A stretch of DNA of 64,000 bases from the NCBI GenBank assembly GCA_964612295.1, contig CAZTDY010000003.1, forward strand, positions 1 to 64,000, read 5' to 3'. Under the pieces are notes generated by a model. The model had not been told where the DNA came from. It did no database searches and worked only from the letters and a program-made list of their open reading frames with translations. This DNA is from CAYQJL01 sp964612295. GTDB taxonomy: Bacteria > Eisenbacteria > RBG-16-71-46 > CAIMUX01 > WJJG01. Each line of letters begins with the position of its first letter. The first letter of the stretch is position 1. Positions 25,658-33,501 of this stretch are shown piece after piece. The translations under genes were made by a program, and so were the position numbers.

Positions 25658-26203
25658 ATGGACGACGCTCAGCTGATCACGGCCATCGCACGGAGTGATG
25701 AGCGCGCCGAAGAGGCGCTTTACGAGCGTTTCATGCCCCGGGTGCGGCGCAAGGTCGAGGCGGCCTTCTCGGGGCGGCCAGAGTGCGAGGATCTGGCCAG
25801 CGAGATTCTCCAGGCCACGCTGGGCAACCTGCGCGAAGGACGATTCCGGGGCGATTGCCTGCTATCAACCTTTGTGCACGCGATCGCGCGAAACAAGATC
25901 GCCGAGCACATCCGCCGCCGCAAGCCGCCGACGGCCCCCCTGTCCGACGAGATCCCCGACACCGGTCCCCCTCCCGATGCGCGCGCCCAGCGGACCGAAA
26001 CCGTCGCCGTGCTGCGAGAGACGTTGGACCGGCTGAAGCCCAAATACCGGCAGGTTCTCTATCTCTACTACTTCAAGGGACTTGCCGTGGCAGAGATCGC
26101 CGTGCGCCTGGACGTGCCCCCCCGCAGGGTCAGCGAGTGGAAAGACTACGCCCTCCGCACGTTACGAACGAAATACGGCCGGGCACTCAATCGGTTCCGA
26201 TAA
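25658..26203 (+). CDS. ECF-type RNA polymerase sigma factor
   Basis: The 181-residue sigma-70 family protein has region 2 (CEDLASEILQATLGNLREG, FVHAIARNKIAEHIRRRK, about 48-90) and region 4 with a helix-turn-helix (LKPKYRQVLYLYYFKGLAV, IAVRLDVPPRRVSEWKDYAL, about 126-172). No C-terminal extension is present. It is followed 39 nt later by a zinc-finger anti-sigma/TPR protein and, on the opposite strand, by a CHAT lipoprotein. The same three types of gene occur again at 58361-63378. It probably drives a stress or envelope regulon including its own neighbours. Confidence 0.92.
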   Translation: MDDAQLITAIARSDERAEEALYERFMPRVRRKVEAAFSGRPECEDLASEILQATLGNLREGRFRGDCLLSTFVHAIARNKIAEHIRRRKPPTAPLSDEIPDTGPPPDARAQRTETVAVLRETLDRLKPKYRQVLYLYYFKGLAVAEIAVRLDVPPRRVSEWKDYALRTLRTKYGRALNRFR

Positions 26204-26242
26204 AGGGGCCTTCCCTGCAACCAAAGGGAGGGACGGAAGAAC

Positions 26243-27004
26243 ATGGACTGCAAACAGATTCAGAATGAGAACATCGCGCAGCGATACCGCGACGGGCAGC
26301 TCGGGGCCGAGCTGACCGAGGCGTACGAGCAGCACTACTTCGAGTGCGATCGCTGCTTCGCCGACCTCCAGCTGGGTGACCAGTTCGATGAGGATCTGCG
26401 CACCCACGGCAAAGAGATCTTTGCCGGCGAGATCGCCGCCGAGCGCGCCGGCGGCCGTGCTCGGGCGCGACCGGGCTGGCTTGACTGGCTTCGCCCCGGC
26501 TGGGCGTCGGGAGCGGTGGTGGTGGCCGCGTCGGTGGCCGTCGTCCTGCTCGTGACCGTCCTGCAGCCTGATGATGGCTCTCGCCAGCTACGGAACCTGT
26601 GGACACCTACTCCCCACCCCTACGTGCCGGCCGATCTGCGTGAGCTGCCGGGGGACGGCGAGTTTCAGGCGGCGATGGAATCCTACGAAGCGGGTCAATT
26701 CGCCCAGGCCGTGGCCGGCCTCCAGAAGGCGAGAGATCTCGCGCCGGAGGATCCGGTCATTCGTTTCTACCTGGGCGTCTCCAGCCTGATGATCGATCGG
26801 CCGCGACCGGCGATCGAGGAGTTGGAACGAGCCGTCTCGATCGAGCCCGCCTCGCCGCTCTACCGGTGGTATCTTGCACTCGCGCATCTGGAGGCTGGTG
26901 AGCGGGAGCCGGTGGAGGCCCGCTTGCAGGAGATCGCGGCGGCCGGCGGCGAGTACAGCGCGCCCGCGCAGGAACTGCTCGAGAAGCTTACCGACCTGGA
27001 GTAG
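26243..27004 (+). CDS. membrane zinc-finger anti-sigma factor with periplasmic TPR domain
   Basis: The 253-residue protein has a ZAS-like zinc-binding N-terminus (C3, H31-x3-C35-x2-C38 in EQHYFECDRC). One transmembrane helix follows (about 88-108, ASGAVVVAASVAVVLLVTVL). The outer part has two to three TPR-like repeats (AMESYEAGQFAQAVAGLQKA, AIEELERAVSIEPASPLYRW). It presumably holds the preceding ECF factor inactive and senses something outside through the TPR part, though the TPR could also bind the CHAT partner. GGGAGGG precedes ATG 26243. Its stop lies 16 nt from the stop of the convergent CHAT gene. Confidence 0.85.
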   Translation: MDCKQIQNENIAQRYRDGQLGAELTEAYEQHYFECDRCFADLQLGDQFDEDLRTHGKEIFAGEIAAERAGGRARARPGWLDWLRPGWASGAVVVAASVAVVLLVTVLQPDDGSRQLRNLWTPTPHPYVPADLRELPGDGEFQAAMESYEAGQFAQAVAGLQKARDLAPEDPVIRFYLGVSSLMIDRPRPAIEELERAVSIEPASPLYRWYLALAHLEAGEREPVEARLQEIAAAGGEYSAPAQELLEKLTDLE

Positions 27005-27020
27005 CGAGACAGGGCGAACC

Positions 27021-30000
27021 CTACCGCCCACCCGACCCCGTGAGCACGAATCCCGCCCAGAAGAACGGATGCGCGTAGCTGATGCACATCCCATCTTCGG
27101 TGACCCAGCTTTGATCGCACAGCTGCCGCCGCGCGCGAGAGATCGCCACGGCCGCAGGCTCCCCTGCGCGCAGCTCACGATAGAAGAGCTCCATGAGCCT
27201 CGTCGTGGACGCATCGTTCACACTCCACAGACTCACCAGCGCCCGGCGCGCCCCGGCGTAGAGAAACGCGCGGGTCAGTCCGATGAGACCCTCCCCCGCA
27301 TAGATGCGGCCGCGCCCGGTTTGACAGGCGCTCAACGTGACGAGGTCGCAGCAGAGACGCAGATTCAGAACCTCGTGCGCGTACAGGACGCCATCATCGG
27401 ATGAGGCCACCGGGGTCATTTGCACGCCGGAATAGAGGGGCACCTCCTCATCGACCAGACCGTGTGACGAAAGGTGCAGATATCGGAAGTCCGGTGCGAG
27501 TTCGACGAAACGACTCTCCGTGGCGCGCTCGCCGGTTTCGACAATCGCATCATCGAAAAGCCGGCCGATCGTGCGGACCTCCTCAGCGGCGTGGCGCAGC
27601 CGGCCGCCGGCACCCGACCAGCCCCCCATCGCGAGCAGGCCGGCGCCCGCGGGGCGCGACACCGCGGGCCGCAGCAGCAGGCTCGCCGACGGGAGATATT
27701 CGGTCACGAATTCATCCGCGAAGAAGTGAACATCCTTCAACGCTCGATAGAGCGTATCGGGCGCACTCGAGGGTCGCCCGACCGGGACGGCTTCCGGCAT
27801 GACCAGCGCTTCGAACGGCAGATAGTGCAGGGGTCCGTCCGGAACGATCAAGAGGTGTCGGGCATGGCCGAGAAACGGTTTGACCGGATCGATCAACACC
27901 TCGCGCAGCCTTTTCGCGACCGCCAGGTCGAAGCCGATTGTCGTCAGACTGCGCGCCGAGCGGAGCGGCTGGAGGAACCGGTCGACCAGTTGCCGCACCT
28001 CGGCTTCGTTCGCGGGGAGGTCGGCGACTTGCACACCACCCGGCCGCACCACAAAACAGAACGATCGCTCGCGGCCCAGGGCATACTCGATGAGCGCCTC
28101 TTCAGAATCGAGGCAATCGGCCAGCCCTTCCAGGCGAGTCGGCGAGGCGCCGCCGAGATCGGCTCCGTCATGCAGATCCTGCAGGAGGATGTCCGCTCGA
28201 AGGTCATCCCACTCCTGTTTCACCGACCGGATCTCCTCATCCAACCGGGCGATGCGCGCGCGATCCGATCCGCGCGTTCCCGCCAGCCGCCCACGGGTGG
28301 ACTGCAGCCGGCGAAGCCGAGCCTCGAGCGCCTGTTTTCTCTCGGTCAGCTCAAGGGGGATGCCCGAGGCGATCCGGGTGGGGCTGGCCGCGAGCAGATC
28401 CCGGAATGCGCTCGCACGGGCGCGTTCGCACACGGCCAGGGCTTCGTCCGTGCGGCCCTGATCGATCAGCAGCGCGGTGGCCTTGCGATAGAGTGAGATG
28501 CGCCCCGCAAGATAGGCGGCCCGAAACGCCTCCAGGCGCAAGCCGTGTCCAACCGTCTCGACGGCGTTCATCGCCGCGGCGTAGTGACCGATCGCCGCGG
28601 TCGGATCGCTGCCGGCCAGAACATCGCCGCGGATCATCTCACACTGCCAGGTCACCTCCGGGCTCATGATCTGCCCTGCGAGCTGGGCGCTGCTCCGAGC
28701 ATCCTCTAGGGCGCCGGGATGATCGCCCAATGCCAGCTTCACGTTGGCCCGTTTGGCGAGGGCCAGCGCCTCTCTCATGCGGCGACCGTCGCGGCGGCTG
28801 AGCAGAAGAGCCTGGTCGGCCCAATCGGCGGCGCTCGTCAACGATCCTCGCCCGCGCTCGAGATCGCAGAGCAAGAGGGCCGTGGACTCCTGCCCCTCCG
28901 CGTAGCCGGCCTCTGCGCAGGCCTCGTGCGCCTGCCTGGCCTGGACCACGGCCGCGGCGGTGTCCCCTTCACAGATCTCGATTTCACACAGGCCGATTAG
29001 CGATTCCCACGCTCCGGGCGCCGAGCCCATCTGCTCGAACAGGGAATCCGCCCGGAGGTAGGCGGCTCGCGCCCGCTCCAATCGGCCCAGCCCCAGGCAG
29101 GCCCGCCCCTCGGTGGCCAACAGGCCCGCCAGATGCCGGTGGTCGCCGAGCGAATCGGCCAGCTGCAGCGCCTCACGCGTGGTCGTCAGCGCCCGGACCG
29201 CATCGCCCAGATCGATGCAGGCCGTCGCCCGAGCCTGCAGACCGGTCAACAGATCCTCCGGGCTCTCGCAGGCCCTGGCCAGTACAGTCGCCGAATCGGC
29301 GTACGCGATCGCCAGACGGTGGTCACCGGCCAGGTTGAACAGATAGGAGAGGTTGGTGAGTCCCCAGCACTCGCCGTAGCCGTCCCCGGCCACGCGGGCC
29401 ATCACAATTGCCTGCTGGAAGGCGGCGAGGGCGCCGTCTAAGTCCCCCAGATCCGCCTGCGTCAAACCGACGTTCCCGAGGATCAGCTGAACAGCATCCT
29501 CGTTCCCCAGCTCCTCCTGCAATTCGCGGGCGCGTTCGAACTCGGCAAGGGCCGGCCGGTAGTCGCCCAGTTCACGCCTCACCACCGCGGTTCGGTTGAG
29601 CGACCAGGCCTCATATTTGAGATCCCCCTGCCGGCGGTAGAGCTGGGCCGCCCGGCTCCAGGCCTCCAGAGCCTCCGGCGAACGGCCGGCGTAGTAGTGC
29701 ACGCTTCCCATCAGCAGGTAGCCGTGACCCTGCTGGGGATCGAGGCGCACGGCCTTCTCGGCCTCGGCCAACCCGAGGTCCAGATCCTGTTGCCGCACGG
29801 CGAGACATCCAAGGCCGTAGTGCACGCAGGCGTTGTCCGGATCGGCCTCTCCCATCGCTTCCAGGATCGGCCGCACGGATTCCGGATTCCCCTGGCGGAC
29901 ATAGGACTCGACGAGGCCGTAGTAGGAGCGGGGATCGTTCGGCTCGGCGGCGATGCTCAGGAGATAGGCCTCGATCGCCGCGTCGTAGTTGCCTTCGGCG

Positions 30001-30146
30001 CGGGCCGCTTCGGCCACGGGGAAGTGGATCTGCTCGCGGGCCGGGGCGGGCAGACTTTGATCACAAGCGGTGATGCCAAGGACAAGCAGAAGGAGAACCG
30101 CCGGGGCGATCCCCACGCGCACACACCTGGGCACAGCACACCCCAC
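27021..30146 (-). CDS. exported TPR-CHAT lipoprotein (caspase-like peptidase)
   Basis: The 1041-residue protein has a lipoprotein signal (AVLLLLVLGITAC; the lipobox Cys at about residue 28). It has about ten TPR repeats (roughly 35-560), then a linker with a coiled helix (LTERKQALEARLRRLQSTRG). The CHAT peptidase domain occupies about 760-1041, with the dyad H895 (YLHLSSHGLVDEE) and C941 (VTLSACQTGRG), both intact. CHAT belongs to the caspase/separase clan. The start is GTG 30146, directly after the upstream stop; GTG 30134 has a better spaced AGGTGGGG. It shares a transcript with the exported protein at 30147-30770 and converges on the ECF/anti-sigma pair. Confidence 0.88.
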   Translation of the reverse strand: MGCAVPRCVRVGIAPAVLLLLVLGITACDQSLPAPAREQIHFPVAEAARAEGNYDAAIEAYLLSIAAEPNDPRSYYGLVESYVRQGNPESVRPILEAMGEADPDNACVHYGLGCLAVRQQDLDLGLAEAEKAVRLDPQQGHGYLLMGSVHYYAGRSPEALEAWSRAAQLYRRQGDLKYEAWSLNRTAVVRRELGDYRPALAEFERARELQEELGNEDAVQLILGNVGLTQADLGDLDGALAAFQQAIVMARVAGDGYGECWGLTNLSYLFNLAGDHRLAIAYADSATVLARACESPEDLLTGLQARATACIDLGDAVRALTTTREALQLADSLGDHRHLAGLLATEGRACLGLGRLERARAAYLRADSLFEQMGSAPGAWESLIGLCEIEICEGDTAAAVVQARQAHEACAEAGYAEGQESTALLLCDLERGRGSLTSAADWADQALLLSRRDGRRMREALALAKRANVKLALGDHPGALEDARSSAQLAGQIMSPEVTWQCEMIRGDVLAGSDPTAAIGHYAAAMNAVETVGHGLRLEAFRAAYLAGRISLYRKATALLIDQGRTDEALAVCERARASAFRDLLAASPTRIASGIPLELTERKQALEARLRRLQSTRGRLAGTRGSDRARIARLDEEIRSVKQEWDDLRADILLQDLHDGADLGGASPTRLEGLADCLDSEEALIEYALGRERSFCFVVRPGGVQVADLPANEAEVRQLVDRFLQPLRSARSLTTIGFDLAVAKRLREVLIDPVKPFLGHARHLLIVPDGPLHYLPFEALVMPEAVPVGRPSSAPDTLYRALKDVHFFADEFVTEYLPSASLLLRPAVSRPAGAGLLAMGGWSGAGGRLRHAAEEVRTIGRLFDDAIVETGERATESRFVELAPDFRYLHLSSHGLVDEEVPLYSGVQMTPVASSDDGVLYAHEVLNLRLCCDLVTLSACQTGRGRIYAGEGLIGLTRAFLYAGARRALVSLWSVNDASTTRLMELFYRELRAGEPAAVAISRARRQLCDQSWVTEDGMCISYAHPFFWAGFVLTGSGGR

Positions 30147-30770
30147 CTATTCGAAACGGACTTTGATGCGTCCCCAGGTGCTGTTCTCTGCCGGTGTCGG
30201 ATCTTCCGTGATGAACTCCTGGCTGGCATCGGAGTCGGGCGGTAGATCGAGAATCTCCCAGCCGGATTCCAGGTCACCCCACACGGTGAAGCACTCGATA
30301 TCGAGTTCATCTCCCAGACGCCCCCACTTGGGCGGATAGCGGTCAGGCGAATCGATCAGCGCTTTCACCGTGAACCAGAAAGGATCTGCACCCACATCGA
30401 CCTCGACGTCGAGGTCGTAGCGGTAGCAGGGCAATCCGTCGGTGCAGTTCCCCATGAAAGTGGTGTCCGGGGTGACTTCGATATACTCGGCGATCAGATC
30501 GATCGGCGTGCACTCGATATTATCGTAGAAGCGCACATCGAAGGTCGTAATGTGTGGGTCGCCGGGATGCCAGTTGAGATAGCCGCCCCACCAGACGGCG
30601 TGCACGATACGCGCCGGCTCCATGACCCAACAGTCGTTGGCCACCTCGAGGGAGTCGGCCGGGATCTTGAACCCATCGAGGAGGCCCGGCTGACTGCAGA
30701 TGACTTGAGGAGGCGGTGGTGAAGCGACGACGACTAAACCTAAGATGAGCCCGACGAGGAGGGCACTCAT
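30147..30770 (-). CDS. small exported protein with W-G-x-I-K tail, unknown function
   Basis: The 207-residue protein has a signal peptide (SALLVGLILGLVVVAS) and a beta-rich body with several Cys (QVICSQPG, ANDCWV, IECTPID, GNCTDGLPCYRY, DIECFTVW). The C-terminal tail is ENSTWGRIKVRFE, similar to RSWGSIKATF at 65-565. The body resembles secreted beta-sandwich proteins with a carbohydrate-binding-like look, but no family is recognised. ATG 30770 is preferred over 30779 because GGAGG is 8 nt upstream of it and only 2 nt from the latter. It is directly followed by the CHAT lipoprotein gene with no gap. Confidence 0.75.
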   Translation of the reverse strand: MSALLVGLILGLVVVASPPPPQVICSQPGLLDGFKIPADSLEVANDCWVMEPARIVHAVWWGGYLNWHPGDPHITTFDVRFYDNIECTPIDLIAEYIEVTPDTTFMGNCTDGLPCYRYDLDVEVDVGADPFWFTVKALIDSPDRYPPKWGRLGDELDIECFTVWGDLESGWEILDLPPDSDASQEFITEDPTPAENSTWGRIKVRFE

Positions 30771-30811
30771 GATCATCACCTCCGATCGCGATCAGTCTAT
30801 CACGGCTGCAA

Positions 30812-30833
30812 GGGGAGTCCGTGGGGACTCCCC
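30812..30833 (-). promoter_or_regulatory. 9-bp hairpin at the transcription start of the 30770 gene
   Basis: GGGGAGTCC (30812-30820) and GGACTCCCC (30825-30833) with loop GTGG. On the minus strand it lies after the FG-GAP gene and just after the -10 box at 30837-30842, covering the expected start site. It may terminate the FG-GAP transcript or act as an operator. Confidence 0.45.
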
Positions 30834-30836
30834 TAT

Positions 30837-30866
30837 ATTATGCCACAGACCTGCAACCGCTCTCAA
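30837..30866 (-). promoter_or_regulatory. promoter of the 30770-CHAT transcript
   Basis: On the minus strand TTGAGA (30866-30861), 18-nt spacer, CATAAT (30842-30837). Confidence 0.45.
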
Positions 30867-30874
30867 GTGAGCGG

Positions 30875-33250
30875 CTAGCGGATCCGCAAGAGCTTGCCCC
30901 CCACCGCGAGAGGCGTTCCGTCGATCCTGTAAAAGTAGGTGCCCGGCGGCAGTGGCCGGCCGTGCGCGTCTCGCCCGGACCAGGTGAAGGCAACCTCCTG
31001 GCAAGCGACAGGCCTACGGGGTGAGGCCCACACCTCGCGGCCGCCGACATCGAAGATGCGCAGCCGCACCGGACCATTGTCCGCGACGCCGGCCAATGCG
31101 AACGCCACCTCGGTTCGCCAGGGATTCGGCCAGGTTCGGCACAGGGCGGGAGGCGGCTGCATGTCGGCTTCGGGCGCCTCCGAGAACTCGAGCAGCATGC
31201 ACAGGTGCAGCCCCTCTTGTGTACCAGCGTAAAGGGCATAGGTGTCGATGAACGGGTCGTAGCCCAGGTGGTGAATCGTCATGTTCGGCAGACCGTCGTT
31301 GAGGTCACCGAGAATCTCACCGGCCGCGTTCATGGTCAGGATGCCGTCGGCTGCGGTGCCGACGAAGAGGACGATCGGCTCCTCCTGTGCGGTCAGATCC
31401 TGAATCAGCACGGTCGGCTCGGGGAAGGTCAGCACGCGGTCGAAGGTCTCCCCCAGATCGTCGGAGCGGAACACCCCGTCGGAGAAGATCCCCATCCCCA
31501 CCGCGGCGAACACGGCGGCAAGCGGCGGACCGAACAGCGGCTCCACAAGCCGGATGTCACTCACCGGAATCGGTGGGATGCTCGTCACCCTCTCCCAGCC
31601 GGGCTCGAACGGAAGCGACCGGTACATGCCTTCCGCCGTTCCGACCAACACGCTCAAGGGATCGGTCGGATGAAACCAGATGCAGCGAACCGTATCAGGC
31701 AGAACCGCGGCGCCGAGTTCCTGCCACTCGATCAGATCGGAAGAGGCGAAGAGCCCGTCATGGTTGCCGCTCAGGAAGGTCCCGGGAAGCAGAGGATGCT
31801 CCTCGATGAAGAAGGGCCGCGCACACCACCACACCGGCTCCCATTCCTCGGCAACATCCCGCCAGCGGTACACGCCGTCCGACTCGCAGAACCCGGTCCC
31901 GTCCGTGAAGCCGCAGTAGATATCGCGCAGGTCATTCTCATACCAGGTGACGTAACCCTCCGGGCAGGAGGTGGCGACCACATCCCAGTCGCCATCATCG
32001 TCTAAGTCTCCGGCGGTGATCCCCATCGAGCCGCCCGCTTCGTCGTCGATCACGTGTTTGCGCCAGGTGAGGCCCTCCTCCGGTGCCTCATACCAGGCCA
32101 CCACCCCCGCGAGCTTGCCGGCGGCCACCAGATCCATACGGCCATCTCCGTTGAAATCGCCGGCCGAGATCGGGCAGGCCTGGGCGAGATCGTCATCGAT
32201 CACCACGCGCTCCCACACGTCTGAGTCATCGGTCTGCGCGTAGACCACAACCCACCCCGCGGTTTTCGCGGCGACCGCAACCTCGGGGAGGCGATCGCCG
32301 GTCAGGTCTCCGCACCACACGCTCACCGCTCCCGGCAGATCGGTATCGATGAGATGTTTCTCCCAGGTCGGAGGATCGTTCTCCATCTGCTCATACCAGA
32401 CGACGTGTCCGATGTCGCGACCGGCGGCGATCACGTCCAGGTCACCGTCCAGATCGAGGTCACACGCGAAGACTCCTTTCACCGTCACCAGATCCTCGTC
32501 GATGACGTGTTCGATCCAGGGGCAGTACGGGGGATCCGGGGGACCCTCGAACCAGGTGACCCTTCCGCTGTTCATCGCCCCGGCCACGATGTCGAGGCGA
32601 TCGTCACCATTGATATCGGCCAGGCAGACGCCGCGGGGGCCGGCCGCCGGACCGACGTCCCAGCGCGTCCAGGTGAGCGGGTTGGTGTCGGTCTCGGCCC
32701 GGTACCAGACGATGCGGTCTTCGTCGCGCAGCGCGGCCGCGATGTCTAGGTCATTGTCACGATCGATGTCGCCCAGGAACACCTCACGGGCGCCCCAGGC
32801 CGGGGCATCGACGTTGAAGTTCGGCCAAGGCGGCGCGGCGGGTCCGGGCAGCGGGTTCTCGAACCAGACCACCTGGTCGCTCGGATCCTTCGCCGCCACG
32901 ATGATGTCCGGGTAGCCGCTCTGGTCGACATCGCCGACTGCCACCCCGGTCGCGCCGGGCATCGATTCGATGTTGAGCACCTGTTTGTTCCATCCTGAAC
33001 CTTCGCGATGGAAAAGCGTGCGGGCGCCCAGTCCGGGATAGCCGGGTCCCATGGCGTCCCAGGGTGTGTGGAAGTAACCCCTGAACGGCCCGGCTTCGGT
33101 TCCCGCATAGCCCAGCTCACCGCCGAACTGCAGGTCGTAGACCGGACGGCTCACGCTGTCGATCGGAACCGCATACCATTCATAGCTCTCGGCCGGCAAG
33201 GCCAGCAGCAGGCAAGCCAAAAGACCGCCAAGAAACAGTCCCCCCTTCAT
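30875..33250 (-). CDS. exported FG-GAP/VCBS propeller protein with FlgD-like tail
   Basis: The 791-residue protein has a signal peptide (GGLFLGGLLACLLLALPAES) and at least six FG-GAP-like calcium-binding repeats (GDIDRDNDLDIAAAL, ADINGDDRLDIVAGA, CDLDLDGDLDVIAAG, GDFNGDGRMDLVAAG, GDLDDDGDWDVVATS). BNR-like blades and a C-terminal FlgD-like domain (VRLRIFDVGGREVW ... LPPGTYFYRIDGTP) follow. D-x-D-x-D-G loops suggest calcium binding. ATG 33250 follows AAAGGAGG; the in-frame ATG 33388 was rejected because it adds 46 residues before the signal peptide. Partner or ligand unknown. Confidence 0.85.
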   Translation of the reverse strand: MKGGLFLGGLLACLLLALPAESYEWYAVPIDSVSRPVYDLQFGGELGYAGTEAGPFRGYFHTPWDAMGPGYPGLGARTLFHREGSGWNKQVLNIESMPGATGVAVGDVDQSGYPDIIVAAKDPSDQVVWFENPLPGPAAPPWPNFNVDAPAWGAREVFLGDIDRDNDLDIAAALRDEDRIVWYRAETDTNPLTWTRWDVGPAAGPRGVCLADINGDDRLDIVAGAMNSGRVTWFEGPPDPPYCPWIEHVIDEDLVTVKGVFACDLDLDGDLDVIAAGRDIGHVVWYEQMENDPPTWEKHLIDTDLPGAVSVWCGDLTGDRLPEVAVAAKTAGWVVVYAQTDDSDVWERVVIDDDLAQACPISAGDFNGDGRMDLVAAGKLAGVVAWYEAPEEGLTWRKHVIDDEAGGSMGITAGDLDDDGDWDVVATSCPEGYVTWYENDLRDIYCGFTDGTGFCESDGVYRWRDVAEEWEPVWWCARPFFIEEHPLLPGTFLSGNHDGLFASSDLIEWQELGAAVLPDTVRCIWFHPTDPLSVLVGTAEGMYRSLPFEPGWERVTSIPPIPVSDIRLVEPLFGPPLAAVFAAVGMGIFSDGVFRSDDLGETFDRVLTFPEPTVLIQDLTAQEEPIVLFVGTAADGILTMNAAGEILGDLNDGLPNMTIHHLGYDPFIDTYALYAGTQEGLHLCMLLEFSEAPEADMQPPPALCRTWPNPWRTEVAFALAGVADNGPVRLRIFDVGGREVWASPRRPVACQEVAFTWSGRDAHGRPLPPGTYFYRIDGTPLAVGGKLLRIR

Positions 33251-33414
33251 GATCCCACCTCCTTTGTCGGCGGCGTAATGCGGGTCTGGGCAACCCGTCA
33301 GAACACCCAGCTGAGCACTGTAATGGACCCCTCTCGTCTGGGTTGGTTGCGGGTGGGGCCGGCATATTGAGGGGAATCGGACCCACACAAACCGCGCGCC
33401 CGGGACCCAGATTG

Positions 33415-33423
33415 TGCTATGAT
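33415..33423 (+). promoter_or_regulatory. extended -10 promoter of typA
   Basis: TG-n-TATGAT (33415-33423) without a clear -35 box. The leader to ATG 33502 is about 70 nt. Confidence 0.4.
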
Positions 33424-33501
33424 CTGTCGCTCCTTTTGCAGTTTGCGAGCAAATGACCCGGCCGGGACGTGGTTCCGGCCCGAATACGAGGGTTTCGTCA
33501 T

